Shown one piece after another: positions 1 to 11,916 of a DNA stretch of 64,000 bases; position 1 is the first letter of the stretch, and each line of letters opens with the position of its first letter. Origin of the DNA: Ascidia mentula (Eukaryota > Chordata > Ascidiacea > Phlebobranchia > Ascidiidae); assembly GCA_947561715.1 (NCBI GenBank), contig OX387197.1, forward strand, positions 4,159,001-4,223,000, in the 5' to 3' direction. The notes beneath the pieces were generated by a model that was not told the origin of the DNA, did no database searches, and saw only the letters and a list, made by a program, of their open reading frames with translations. A program made the position numbers and the translations under genes.

Positions 1-400
1 CGAAACGTTTTGCTTGCGGGAGGTTAATCAAGGACACATGTTCAGTTCTAGGTGGAAGCTCTATTTCTTCAAGTCCAGAGATGTCTTTTAGGTAAAGAGC
101 CCCAACCCATTTGAATTCCTGAAACGAAATTGACCTTTCCAAACACATCCTGGACACTTGGATGCTCAGAAAGTCTGCGTTTGGGATGGAGTTTTTTAAA
201 TCCAAACCGTTGTGACCGATACTTAGCTCAAGTTGCGATGTTAGCCCGAAGCCGTCCAAGTTAGCAAACAAGTTGTTATTCAATATCAGTTGTTTAAGAT
301 TTGGAACCATTTCGTTCAAATTAATTCCTTTCAGTGATGTAATCCGGTTGGAATCAAGTCGAAGGTTACGTAGATCTGTCAAGTTTTGTCCATTGAATCT
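1..400 (-). pseudogene. 5'-truncated LRR receptor paralogue, runs off window (L0)
   Basis: The minus strand is open for about 133 codons and reads as the middle of the LRR exon seen in the neighbouring genes: repeats with the LRLDSNRIT pattern, then KDISGLEEIELPP and NLPQAK, both hallmarks of this family. Similarity begins abruptly near position 400, at the residues corresponding to the third or fourth repeat. A stop codon lies just upstream in frame, and no signal exon is seen between 401 and 722. The start of the LRR exon is therefore missing. The 3' part lies beyond position 1, so whether the rest is intact cannot be judged. It is most likely a gene fragment; a gene with an unusual splice site near 405 is the alternative. 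Confidence 0.7.
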
Positions 401-722
401 GTTTTGGACTCACAACCAACCGACCTCATAAATTATCGGTAAGATTTCTTTCGTGTGTTCGTGTGCTTAGTATTGAGGTGGTTTGCATCCTAAACGTGCG
501 ATGCCTCATCATTTTGGCAGATTCCGCACCGTTGATGAATTGTTTATGCTGATATGGATCGAAACGACATTTTAATATTCAGACTTTCGAATATTGTGGG
601 TATTGATGCATTTTGAACACAGAAATATTTTTTAAAAATTATATTAATCTTTGAAAAAACGATAGGAAACAAACAATAAACCTGTTTAAAAACAACGCTT
701 ATTAACAAAAATTGCGAAATTA
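401..722. other. Spacer between L0 fragment and L1 stop
   Basis: About 320 bases of AT-rich sequence. I see no exon, repeat or RNA gene here. The part next to 722 is presumably the 3' untranslated region of L1. Confidence 0.5.
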
Positions 723-3063
723 TTACAAATCATTGACATAAGGTACATTGTCGGGACACAAACTGTTAACATACGACCCATCAGGACATGGTCGGTCTTT
801 CATTGTTAAATATTCATCGGGTGACGTATCACCAACTTCCCTTGTTGGTGTTGCATTCTTCTTCGTTACACCGGATGTTGATGGTACCTCCTCGTATACG
901 TTCGCAGGATTTTCGACAAAAACATTCTTGTGCAGTGAGAGGAATGAATTGCGGTATTCGGAAATTTCGGAAATTTTTTCTGGTATCGCTTGTCCTGCAG
1001 GTTTCACAATATACCCACCTTCATATTCCGAAACTTGCACATCTTGATTAGCTTTTGCAACAGGGATATCAACATATAAACGGGGTTCCAAAGTTTTCTG
1101 GTATGCTGGTGGTTTGCCTTTCGTTTCTTCTTTTATTTGTTGTTCCGCTTCTTGGGAGAGTATGCTGTTTTGTTTCTTTGTCTTATTTTGCACAACGCAA
1201 GTTAATATCACAGCCAGTACTATTGCCAAGATTAAGGCTGCCACAGTTATTAAGACATTTCTAACCAAGGCGTTGTGTGCTTTGCTGTTGTAAGTTGTTG
1301 CGTTGTTGGTCGCAATCGATCTAGAACATTCAACGTTGGAACCAAAATACCTTTCCGTGTTGTTGTAAGTTGCCCAGTCAGTGTATTGCTCACAAACACA
1401 CGAAGGAGTTTGCGAAATGTGTTTTTTGTCGCAGACGGTTGAAAGTCTGGGGAAGTACAAGATACCAATATTTGTTGGGCATTTCCACGGGTTGTTCGAT
1501 ACCACTGTTTGAATTTTGGTGTTAAATGAATTTATCCCAAGTGGCCTAAGCGTCGACAGATTGGAAAAATCGTTGCTTGAAATATCCAAGTATGCCAGGT
1601 TCGGGAAAAATCTTATGAAATCTGGATGTAATATTTTAATTCTGTTTCCATTTAATTTGAGCGATGCCAGAGTTGCGTTGACATAAAGTAAAGGCTCCAC
1701 TGTCTCTATTTCGTTGTACGACAAGTCTAGATTGTAAAGCACGGAGTTAGGTATATAAAATGCCAAACTTTGCACATAACGAATTCTGTTATGACTGAGG
1801 TTGATTATCTCAGCACTGACAAGATTCTGAAAGCCGTAATCTTTAATACCAGTGATATTTGTGTAGTGTAAGTTAAAATCACGAAGATATTTCAGAGCAT
1901 AATCAGTTGTGCTTATCAGTGACGAGACGTTGGGAAATATTTTAGTCACGTCAACTTCGCTAAAATATAAAAAAGATCTGCTTGATAGTGAATTAGTCCA
2001 CTGTGTGCTGTTGTGTTTCAAAACAAAGTTTTTGCATTTTGTGATGCTTAAGACATCTATCGTTGGGGGAAGTTTCCCATAACCTTTTGCTTGTGGGAGG
2101 TTTTCCAAAATAATCCTTGCAGCGTTAGGAGGTAAATTTACAGTTTCCAGTCCCGATATATCCTTCAGAGTAAACTCAACAACGCTGACAGCATCCTTGA
2201 ACGAAAACAATGTATCAAAACACATCCCGGAAACTTGGAGTATTGAAACATTTGCGATCGACGTAAGATTTGTTAGATCCAATCCAATATGTCCGACATG
2301 TAAGTTTCTAAGAGATGTTGACCTTAGTCCGTCCAAGCTTTTAAACGTATTGTTTGCAATTTCGAGCTGGTAGAGTTTTGGAATTACTCTGTTCCAATCG
2401 ATATCTTTTAGTGATGAAATCTTATTGGAATCAAGCCAAAGATAAGTTAAACTTGTTGAACTTTGTCTCCCGAATATGTTTGTCAGATTGGTTATCATGT
2501 TTTTGTGTAAGTTTAGGTACCCGATGCTCAATGGTAGCCTGTATATGGCTGTAAGCTTGTTGTAGCTAATATTTAACCTTCTGAGAGAGACAAATTCTTC
2601 CAGAGTAGTTCCTATGGTTTGTAGTTTGTTGAGTGAAAGATCGAGGTCGGTTAAGTTGGCCTTCGCCCATGCTGGGAATGTTGGGAGGATCGTCATTCTA
2701 ATACGGAAAAATATAACGTTAATTTACAACAAATGTTGACCGAACTTGAAAAATTACTTTGTTTTGAAGTTTCGGTATTGTTGGACTCAAGGATAGAAAT
2801 TTACTGTGCTTCTCCACCTAACTGACTTACCCGTTATTGTAGAGGAAAAGTGTGTTAATATGCAGACTATTGTTAATTAGAGGAATGTCAGATCTTGCTC
2901 TTCCACTGCAGTCCAATATGTCCGACCAGTACTTACAAGTCGACCAGTTTCTTGGGACTATATACGTCGGTAGAGATAAACGTGTTGGAAATCCAAAATT
3001 CGCAGCAGCGCGATGAGTCGCTGCCAGCAAAATCATTAACTGCACTAGGTTCCTCAACATCAT
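723..3063 (-). CDS. L1: transmembrane LRR receptor with tyrosine-rich signalling tail
   Basis: Two exons, 3063-2831 and 2697-723, are joined by a phase-2 GT-AG intron and give 735 residues. Exon 1 starts MMLRNLVQLMILLAATH, a signal peptide, followed by an LRRNT cap (CKYW...DCSGRARSDIP). Exon 2 begins MTILPTFPAWAKANLTDLDL and carries about 16 LRRs, some degenerate in the middle. An LRRCT cap (NNPWKC...CVCEQY) follows, then a helix (VAALILAIVLAVILTCVV) and a tail of about 150 residues. The tail holds a YxxM motif (DEYLTM, a PI3K p85-type SH2 site), several YxN motifs (YRNS, YVNS, YVNDL, Grb2-type) and the block GGYIVKPAGQAIPE. There is no TIR domain, death domain or strict ITIM. By architecture it is a cell-surface recognition receptor that could recruit SH2 adaptors; the ligand is unknown. 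It is a close paralogue of L4. Confidence 0.9.
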
Positions 3064-4080
3064 GTTGTTACTTATGTATGTTGAACAATATAAGTTCCAT
3101 CAACTATTGAAACATACAAATTAGCGGTATAGTACTTTTAATTCATTATCATAAATGATAGTCCCAAATTCAGACAGAAAAACCTGCACTGTCTGCCTTC
3201 GTGTATTTTCTCTCAAATTATTGCGTTGATTAACAAATTATTGCGCTCAGCTAAGTAAACCAAACCAAACTCAACTTAATTAGTTTTCTATGCCTGCTCT
3301 GTAATTCCTTGCTGTTTCGCAAGAGCCTTGAGACGCACAACCTCCAAACAAGAGCAACGAATTTTATGCCGTCTATAATCTTTTCACAGCTTTTTCGTGC
3401 TATGACTGGTCTTCCGCTCTCGTCAAGCAAATATTTTCGTTCAGCCGAAACCTTACACCCCTGCTAAGTAGTGGCTTTTACCGTATCGTGCTGTATCATC
3501 ACGTTTTAAACATCAATCAATCGTGGTAACTTTTGCGTGGGTTTAATCATAAACGGATTTTCCCTCCAAGTTGCAGACACATTCGTGAATATACATGTAT
3601 TCATTCGCTATAATATACATGTTTATTTGGCGATTAATACCTGCATAACCCTGCACAACATTCGTGTTTGTTTTCGCTTTCATTTACTTATTTCTGTGTT
3701 TGAATCCGTTCTTATTCTATTCTCATCATTGTAAGCCTATTTATGAAAGAAAGATGATGTTGTTGTTGACCTTCACCATATTTTATTTTGTTTATGGTAC
3801 ATCTATGTAGGCATATAAATATGTGTACAAACATACAGTAGAAAATTTAAATCGAACAACAAACAGTATATATTGATGTTGCGTGAAATAGAAAGATTAT
3901 ATAAGGTAGACGTTCCCAAAATCATTACATTGAACGAACAAAACACTACGAATATTTGCGTAACTCTACCTAGGTTCAAAACATCAATTTAAAAGTGCGC
4001 TAGGTAAAATTTTTGATGTGAAACAAACGAATCGTGGTAATCGGGACCTTTTGAATTATCTACAATTTTTGCCATGCAGA
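3064..4080. other. L1 upstream region and remnant 3' flank of a GPI-type gene
   Basis: The part from about 3120 to 3560 resembles the region upstream of L4 (about 15,840-16,200), including a CAGACAGAAAAA stretch and a TTCCGCTCTC block followed by AAGCAAATATTTT, a one-mismatch octamer near 3424. From about 3700 to 4080 the sequence instead resembles the 3' flank of L3 (about 8,880-9,350). The junction between L1's promoter side and a foreign 3' flank lies inside this interval. No gene seen. Confidence 0.5.
3949..3960 (-). promoter_or_regulatory. Shared 3'-flank element CGAATATTTGCG, copy 1
   Basis: The 12-base string CGAATATTTGCG, read on the plus strand, recurs downstream of each GPI-type stop codon: here, at 9198-9209 (L3), 18183-18194 (L5) and 22791-22802 (L6). 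This copy sits below the LRRCT fragment at 4081-4436 rather than directly below L2. It probably lies in the 3' untranslated region. It may be functional or simply part of the duplicated unit. Confidence 0.45.
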
Positions 4081-4436
4081 TTAAATTTGACACAAAGCAA
4101 ATATCAAACCCACCAGGGTCATCATAACCCTTCGAATCACAATTCTATGTTTTTTGAGTTTGTTGATTGATGCGTTATTTGAAGAACCTGCTGGGCATTC
4201 AATGGTGGGTCCAATATATCTCCACGTAACGTTGTAGCCAAACACAATATCCAACCTTGGCAGTTCCACTGGTTGTTCGTTACCACTATGTCAACGGGGG
4301 ATCGAACTCGTTCTAAAACTGTTAACTTTGTCGGGAGAACACTTGTGTCGTTTGGTTTATAAGATGTACAATGGCAGTCGTTTGGGTTGGGAAAGAAAGA
4401 AATGTGAAACTTGAAAGGTTTGTAAATCATATCCAA
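4081..4436 (-). pseudogene. LRRCT-plus-anchor fragment of an L3-like gene
   Basis: Two reading frames together resemble the last quarter of a GPI-type family member: NDTSVLPTKL, NNQWNCQGW, then RYIGPTIECP and the hydrophobic end VMMTLVGLIFALCQI. The end is closest to that of L3 (VLMTLAALILALCNI), and the sequence below 4081 also matches the L3 3' flank. The two parts are in different frames, and much of the second half of the LRRCT is absent. It starts four bases after the stop of L2, so L2 appears to have been placed beside, or recombined into, the remains of an older gene. It is not expected to make a protein. Confidence 0.75.
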
Positions 4437-4439
4437 GTT

Positions 4440-6406
4440 TCAAATGTCGTACAATAATAATGCTACCAGGGTCAACAAAAGGTTTTCAATCAGACCACCA
4501 TGTGCGTTAGCTTCATTCGTTGGAGTATATGTGTTAGGTGTTGGTGCGATCGTTGTTGTTGAACACTCAACGGTGGGTCCAATATACCTCTCTGATGCGC
4601 TATAACTTGATCCATAAAAGTATGTCTGACAAACGCAGGAATGATTTGACGATCTAAAGCTCACATGGCATTGGAGAGTTAGACCGCGGGTGTTCGTTTT
4701 TCCGACCCAACCTTGGCAGTTCCAAGGGTTGTTCGCTACGATGATATCGAGATGGCCAAACGTTTGTTCAGTGACCGCTAACTGTGTTGGAAGAACACTT
4801 GTGTCGGTTAAGTAGTTGCTTGAAATATCGATGATGGTATTCTTTGTGGGATATGCAGTAAAACCAGGATGTAATTTTTTGATTCTGTTTCCATTCAATT
4901 TCAAGAAAGTCAAACTTGCGTTGATGTAGACTAGAGGTTCAATGCTCTCTATTTCATTGTACGACAAATCAAGGGTGTGAAGGTTCGAGTTGGGAATAAA
5001 AAAAGCCAAGCTTTGCACTTGACGAATTTTGTTATTGCTGAGTTTAATTTCTCCAACAACGGCAAGATTCTGAAAACCGTAGTCTTTTATCCCAGTTATG
5101 TTTGCAAAGTGTAAACTAAAAATAAATAAGTTCTGCAGAGGATATTCAGTTGTACTTATCAGTGACGTGCTGTTGGGAAATATTTTTGCAACGTCAACTT
5201 CGTTAAAGTATAGCTTCCATCTGCTGGCCCATTCCATGCTGCTGTCGGATTTCATGGCAAAGTTTTTACATTTGGTGATGAATAACTCCCTTACCCGTGG
5301 TGCAGGCTGCGCAAAACCTATCCCTTGTGGAAGGTTCTTCAAGGAGACAGTGTGAGCATTTGGCGGCAAATCTATTGTTTCAAGTCCAGAGATATCTTTG
5401 AGGGTAAAATCAGTAACGTTTGCAGCATCCTTAAAAGAAAACGATTTTTCAAAACACATCCCGGAAACCTGGAGTTTCCAAACGTGTGTGGTTGACGTCA
5501 AATTTGTCAAATCCAATCCGTTTTGTCCGATATGCAAGCTGATTAGTGATTTGGGTCCCAATCCGTTCAAGTTTGCAAACTTGTTGTTTGTGATATCGAG
5601 ATGTACGAGATTTGGAGTAATTTTGCTCCAATCAATGTCTTCAAGTGAGGAAATCTTGTTGGAACCAAGCCAAAGATAATTTAATTTTGTCAATATTTGC
5701 CCACCAAAAATGTTGGTAAGATTGCTTATCATATTGTTTTGTAAATCTAGGGACCTGATGCTCAATGGTAACCTGTATATGGTTGTAAGCCTGTTGTAAC
5801 TGATATTTAAATATTGAAGAGAGTTACATTCTTCCAGAGTAGTTCCTATTGTTTGTAGTTTGTTGAATGATAGATCGAGGTCGGTTAAGTTGGCCTTCGC
5901 CCATGCTGGGAATTTTGGGAGGGTCGTCATTCTAAATTGGAAATAAATGAATAATATTTAAACAAAATATATTTCAGGATTGTCCTTGTTTAATCTTTTA
6001 TTAGTTTCCTATTGCCATCAGACTTGTTTACGTAAATAGATAGGAGAAGTCGCACCCTATGTTATGAACGTGATGACATTTTGCGTCAACAGTTTGATGT
6101 AATATATTTCGCTTCTATATTAAAACACTTTTTACGTCCCGTACTTACACCATATAAAAAGTATGGTACTTACTCGTTGTTGTTGAGAAAAAGATAGGTT
6201 ATATCCATGGTATTGCTTAGTAGAGGGATGTCAGATTTCCCTCTTCCACTGCAGTCCATGACTTTAAACGAGTACCAGCAAGTCGACCACTTTGTTAGGA
6301 AATCGACCGGCGGAATCAATCTGCGTTTGGGTAATTGAAACTTCGCATTAGCTTTTCGTGTCGCTGACAGCATTATTAACAACTGCACTAAGGTGCACAA
6401 CAACAT
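4440..6406 (-). CDS. L2: LRR receptor with GPI-anchor-like C-terminus
   Basis: Two exons, 6406-6174 and 5931-4440, join in phase 2 and encode 574 residues. The chosen start gives the signal peptide MLLCTLVQLLIMLSATRKA and then an LRRNT cap (CWYSFKVMDCSGRGKSDIP). Exon 2 starts MTTLPKFPAWAKANLTDLDL and holds about 16 LRRs and an LRRCT cap (NNPWNCQGW...SCVCQTY...VEC). A Thr/Pro-rich stalk (TTTIAPTPNTYTPT) precedes the C-terminus. The protein ends NAHGGLIENLLLTLVALLLYDI-like: a small-residue cluster followed by a short hydrophobic run and no basic tail, as in GPI signals. It would sit on the outer membrane face without its own signalling domain. A short, poorly anchored helix or splicing to an unseen exon are alternatives. 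Many NxS/T sites suggest heavy glycosylation. Confidence 0.85.
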
Positions 6407-6600
6407 GCTCTTACTGACTTGTGTTTCAAAAAGAACCTGCAACGAGAAAATCCAACACATTTGCGCTAAATAAGATATTGTTTAATGATATAAACTTGCT
6501 CTTCTGGACAGAAATGCTTTAATATATCTTTACTTCAACAATCTTTATAAATTGAACTTTTTGTCTTTACTCAAAACTCCTTCCCTTAGTGGTTTACAAC

Positions 6601-7032
6601 AATCTGTTGCGAAACACGCAGTCCTCAGCTTGTGCATTGCATTATATATGACTCCTGTCGTCCCACGTCATATCTATGTGCGTTTTTCCGCTTAGATACT
6701 TTGCAAATATGCTCGTTTAATTGTAACGTTACGTGACTGTGAGTTTCACGAGTGTAAATTTGTATTGTAGTTGGTTGCCCTGTTTTTGAAGTGTTTCATC
6801 AGCCTTACCACACCTTGATGTTAAATAATGAAATGTTGCATTTTTGTCGTTTGATTTCCTGGAATTTTTGCGTTGGTTTGTTCGAACAAATTTTTTCATG
6901 GTATAGTTTCATTGTCACTACATATAAATTTACAGACAATAACCCTGGGGTTTGCGCATGCTACTTTAACTTTGACGTCACAGCATTTTGCGATCTGTGT
7001 GCGATTTTCCGGTTTCTTATTATGCAAATATT
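6601..7032. repeat. Duplicated upstream block, copy A (L2)
   Basis: By-eye similarity to 12072-12510 runs the whole length. Both begin AATCTGTTGCGAAAC and share GACTCCTGTCGTCCCACGTC, AACCCTGGGGTTTGCGCATG and GCATTTTGCGATCT. Both lie just upstream of a first exon, so they may be distal promoter sequence copied with the gene. Confidence 0.75.
7022..7029. promoter_or_regulatory. Octamer ATGCAAAT upstream of L2
   Basis: A perfect ATGCAAAT, the POU/Oct-factor consensus, lies 616 bases upstream of the L2 start codon within the duplicated block. A degenerate copy (TTGCAAAT, within 6711-6720) lies nearer the gene. Perfect copies recur upstream of L3 and L4. Binding is inferred only. Confidence 0.35.
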
Positions 7033-9197
7033 GTTCGTTTGTTTAGTCCCTTACGCGAGTGTTTGTGGTGGTAATTTACCCATTTTGTGAACTGTTTTAC
7101 AAATCCCACCACACCACTTGTTGGGCAGTTGCGTTTTTGTTATTTGTTTTTAAAGTTGTTTGGATATGCGATCTTCTTTAAGTAACATTACAATTTATCA
7201 CTGACGGAGATAAATGTGAAAATTTTGCATCGTGTTTCAGTTCCGTTGCAAAGCTGCGCCAAAATTAAACAACAGGATATGTATGTACAGTTATTGTTTT
7301 CTAATTCCATGAATGAAAATTAACATACGGTTGACCTTGATTTGACGAGCACTGGCATAGTTTCTGCATATAAATATTCCTATGCCTTCTGCAAGGAAAC
7401 CGCCTGTTGTAATATGAGTCCATGTAGAATTATTAATTTGTTTCATGAAGATCTTTTTTGAAATGGTGTCCAATTGCATAAAATAGTTTATTCTTGTAAG
7501 AAAGCCAGGTATTGTTTGAAGACCGGGAACATTTAGAATGATAAGATTGCGATTGCGTGATGATAATTTAAATACAATTTCACTTTTACTGTCCCTTTTT
7601 TACATCGACATGACAGGAAAATTGAAAAGAATTTTTTAACGTATTTGCAAATTATAGTTTTGTTCATTCAATTTTAAATCCGATGCATGTACGTTGACCA
7701 ATGCTTTAATTTCCCCCGTTGCATATAGGTCACCCCGTATAGGTTACAGTATAATACAAACCGTCTCATCACTTCCTGTATCATGTAGGTTACATAGCAG
7801 ATTTATGGCTGGGTAACTTTGTGTCACTTCCTCAGGGTCCTTGATGCAAACCTACTTCACGCCGTCATGTGCATATTTAGAGAAATTGCCCAACTCCCGA
7901 AATTAATACGATTGTAAATCGTGTGGAACATGTGGGAGATAATTTGCAGCCTCGTCATGCGAACGAGTCTCATTGATTTTTATTGTATTGATATTGAAGA
8001 TCTTATCCGAATTTTTTATGGTAATATTCCACCTAAAAAAGTGTTTTATTCTCGGAAGAAAACGACAATTTAGCGCATTAAGGACTGATTTGTTCGTATT
8101 TGTGCTTGAGTTGTAGTTAGAATTTTATTATAACCAATAAACTTTTGATTTGGTCACGTATATTTTTCCACCTTGGTCTTTCCTTTTCCTAAACCTTAAT
8201 ATACTTCTATGGTTAACACTTTCGCGAAACACTCAACCCTAAATCGCATGCAACTTACTTTAATGTTGTCTTTAACGCAAATATTTTTTTGTTAATCCAA
8301 ATCCCTTCGTGCAAGTTTAAATAACCTCGTGGGCTAATGTTGGAAGGACGTGAAATAAGTTTTATTCTGTATTTGTCAAATCCTCTGGTAAAGTTTAACT
8401 GGTGACATTTCGTTAGCGACTGATGTTTTTATTTAGCAATTTTCAAGCTTTGTTATATTGGATCACCAAGTTCTTTTACCTTTTACTTTTCCTAAATAAG
8501 TAATGTCGCTCTTTCGTTTAACTTTGTTCACAACTTTTCTGGATTAGATTACCTAACCACCCCAAAGTAACCCTCTTAATACTTCACTGAAGTTTGAGAT
8601 GTTTTATGTTGCAACCCCATGCCTTTTAGGTTGAAAAGGCCTTTTAGGTAAAAGTATATGCGTAACGCTTTTTCTATATGCGTCCGAGTTAGTCCTTACG
8701 GTAAAGTAACTTTCGGGCATCATGCGGAATGTGTTTGTCGCGTGCATTCAGTGGACAACCTTTTGGGTACAGTTATTTATTTATATTAACTTTCAGAAAG
8801 ATTACAAAAAAAAAAATTAAACGCAGAATTCAATGCGATGTGCGTATATACGTAGCTATTTGGTTCACGTAAACTATTCTTTTATCATTGTAAGCCTAAT
8901 AAAGAGATTTTGCTGGGCCTTTCTATATCTGTGTTGCCGATTCCAGTGTAACTGTCATGTGTTGCATTTAGTTCCCAGGAAATATAATATTTTCTAATCA
9001 GGATACGAAACAGTTCTTAATATAAAACGTCTGATATTGCCGGATTGTTTCTTATTACACAAATATGTATACAAACGTGACAGATAACACAGAACATATG
9101 TACATGTAGCTTTTCATAATTTTAGACATGGTTGAAATAGAAAGGTTAAAAGCGGTGGACGTTCCCAAAATCTTTATATTGTACAAACAAAAAACAA

Positions 9198-9209
9198 CGA
9201 ATATTTGCG
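9198..9209 (-). promoter_or_regulatory. Shared 3'-flank element CGAATATTTGCG, copy 2 (L3)
   Basis: The same 12-base string lies about 145 bases below the L3 stop, within a longer stretch resembling 3880-3960. Confidence 0.45.
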
Positions 9210-9351
9210 CTTGGTATTGTAGTATTAAATATTGAACATGTTGGAATCCCGTGTCCATATGTACCTAATAGTATATTGGATGGAGAAAAACAAGGCAAAA
9301 TAATTCTTGAAACTAACGAATCGTGGTGAGAATGAAGAATCCCTATGCAGG

Positions 9352-11916
9352 TTAAATGTTGCACAAAGCCAATATCAAAGCTGCCAAGGTCATCAAAACA
9401 TTTCGAATCACAGAACTCTGTTTTTTAGCTTTGTTGGTTGATACTTTGTTTGGAGTACTGGATGGGCATTCAACGACGTGTCCAATATATCTTCCTGTAG
9501 CGACGTCGCTCGCCGCTCTGGAATATTGGTGACAAACGCAAGAATGATGATGCGACGTAAAACCAGGGTTACAGAGGAGTGACACACTAGCGGTAATCTG
9601 CGTTCCTACCGAACCTCGGCAGTCCCACGGGTTGTTCATTACCACTATGTTTACGGTGGATCGTTGTCGTCCAAAAACTGGTAACTGTGTCGGAAGAACA
9701 CTTGTGTCGGTTAAATTGTTGCTTGAAATATTCATATAGATGAGCTGTGTTGGAAATACAAAAATACCAGGATGCAACTTTTTTATTCTGTTGCCATTAA
9801 GTTTGAGTGCAGCGAGACTTGTGTTCAAGTAAACCAGAGGCTCAATGGTCTCTATTTCGTTGTATGACAAGTCCAGAATGGAAAGCCTCGGGTTGGGAAT
9901 AAAGAAAGCCAAACTTTGTACGTGTCGAATTTTGTTGTGACTTAGACTAATCTCGCTAACAGAAGCAAGATTCTGAAAACCGTAGTCTTTGATCCCGGTA
10001 ATATTTGCAAAATGTAAGAAAAAACTTCTATGATCTTTGAGGGGATAGTCATTTGTACTAAACAGTGACGTGCTGACAGTGGGAAAAATTTTTTTTGCGT
10101 CAACTTCGCTAAAATATATTTGCCAGCTGCCTGCCCACTCCAGGCTGTTGTCGGGTTTCATGGCAAAGTTTTTGCATTTGGTGATGACTAATTGGCTTAC
10201 AGTAGACGGAAGCTGCGCAAAACCTTTCGCCTGTGGGAGGTTCTTCAAGGAGACGATGTACACTTTTGGCGGCAAATCTATTGTTTCAAGTCCAGAGATA
10301 TCTTTCAGAGTGAAGTCTTCAACGTTTGTGGCATTCTTGAAAGAAAACGATTTTTCAAAACACATCCCGGAAACCTGGAGTTTCGACACATTTGCGATTG
10401 ACGTAAAATTTGTCAAATCCAAGCCGTCGTTTCCGACATGTAAGGTAATTAGTGATTTTAGTCCGTTCAAGTCCGCAAAAGTGTTGTTTGTGATTTCAAG
10501 GTGTTGTAGATTTGGAAACATTGTGTTCCAATCGATGTCTTTAAGTGAGGAAATCTTGTTGGAATCAAGCCAAAGATATTCCAAACCTGTAAAAATTTGT
10601 CCGGCAAAAATGTTGGTGAGGTTGCTAATCATGTTGTTCTGTAGATTTAAAGTTAAGATGGTCGTTGGAAACCTGGATACGGTTGTGAGATGATTATAAC
10701 CAATATTTAAATTGCGCAAAGAAACAAATTCTTCCAGAGTAGTTCCTATTGTTTGTAGTTTGTTGAATGAAAGATCGAGGTCGGTTAAGTTGGCCTTCGC
10801 CCATGCTGGGAATGTTGGGAGGGTCGTCATTCTATAGGTGGAATAAATTTAAAGTATTTTAAAGAAAAATAATTTTTTTATATGTACAAGTTTAGGCTTT
10901 CAGCAGTTTCAGATTGCCAGTGGACTTGTTTACGTAAATGAAAAGCTTTACACCCTTTGTGATCGCGTCGATCCTATAGTGTCTTGTAACTGTACGTACA
11001 ATTAAAGGAGTTTGACGTCATGGAGGGGAATATGTGTCATACTAAAATCGCCTTATGTTGAAAATACGGATTAGTTTGAAATATAGAAGAATCCACAAAT
11101 TACGTCACAAAGGTGCTGTGACACCACACAAAAATACATCACTGTGACTTCACTAATCAAAGGTTTATTAGTCTCTGATTATTGGCAAACATAAGTGCTT
11201 TCGTAGCAAAAATACCCTGTCCCAGTAGCAGTTTTATTACTACACAACTAAATAAGACCTAAAAGGTCTAAACAGCGATCATTTGTATGTCCGCAGTTGA
11301 AATAAACAATCGCAATATGTTTGTTTAACTTATTCATTGTTGTGTTCCTGTTCTTTGTAAAACTACCAAAGCAGTTTCACAATATACTCATAATATAAAA
11401 AATTCCTACGCATGAGGCTCGCTGCCTGCTCTCACACGACTGAATCGCCTTCTATGAATTTTTTGCGATTACGCTCGAAACTATTTTAAACGTAACTTTG
11501 ATCAGCTGTATCTCAGAAACCTGTGGCCGTATCAAGCTACGCCAAAAGTTAAAAGTTATGTTTGTTTTTGTATTTTAAATATTTAAGATTTTAATTTTCT
11601 ATGTCACATGCACATTAAACAGTATTTACAGTCGTATCTGGAATTCTTTTATCCATACCTCATGCAATAAACATAGTGCTTACTTGTTATTGTTAAGATA
11701 AAGATGGGTAATATGTAGAGTATTATTTAGTAGAGGGATGTCAGATATTCCTCTTCCACTGCAGTCAAGAAATTCCCACCAGTACTTACAAGTCGACCAC
11801 TTTGTTAGATGGGTACCGGTTGGAATTGCTCTGTGTGAGGGTACTGGAAACTCTGCATCAGCGTTTTGTGTCGCTCACAGCGTTATTAACAAATTTACTA
11901 TGGTGCACATCAACAT
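9352..11916 (-). pseudogene. L3: GPI-type LRR receptor with a stop in its signal peptide
   Basis: The LRR exon (10831-9352) is fully open for 492 codons: MTTLPTFPAWAKANLTDLDL, about 16 LRRs, an LRRCT cap (NNPWDCRGS...CVCHQYS...VEC) and a GPI-like end (SVIRNVLMTLAALILALCNI). Exon 1 (11916-11684) keeps its ATG, the LRRNT cap (CKYWWEFLDCSGRGISDIP) and a good donor, and its phase fits. Codon 14, at 11877-11875, is TGA. The aligned codon in L2 is TCA, so this looks like a single C-to-G change in the hydrophobic core of the signal peptide. Unless another start or allele exists, no secreted product forms. Loss looks recent because the rest is intact. Sequencing error is possible. Confidence 0.8.

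Larger units (their letters stand above)
6407..9351. other. Long spacer between L2 and L3, containing duplicated flanks
   Basis: No coding sequence is supported. The block 6601-7032 is a diverged copy of 12072-12510, upstream of L3. It contains the palindromic CRE-like site TGACGTCA at 6973-6980 and an octamer at 7022-7029. The block from about 8600 to 8835 resembles 12,745-13,200. The part from about 8880 to 9350 is the 3' flank of L3. The region 7,140-8,500 shows nothing I can name. Overall this is duplicated array DNA. Confidence 0.55.

Noticed and set aside
10070-10693. 207-codon open frame on the plus strand
   Set aside because: Lies antisense within the L3 LRR exon. The repeated LRR codon pattern leaves the opposite strand open by chance, and there is no family resemblance.
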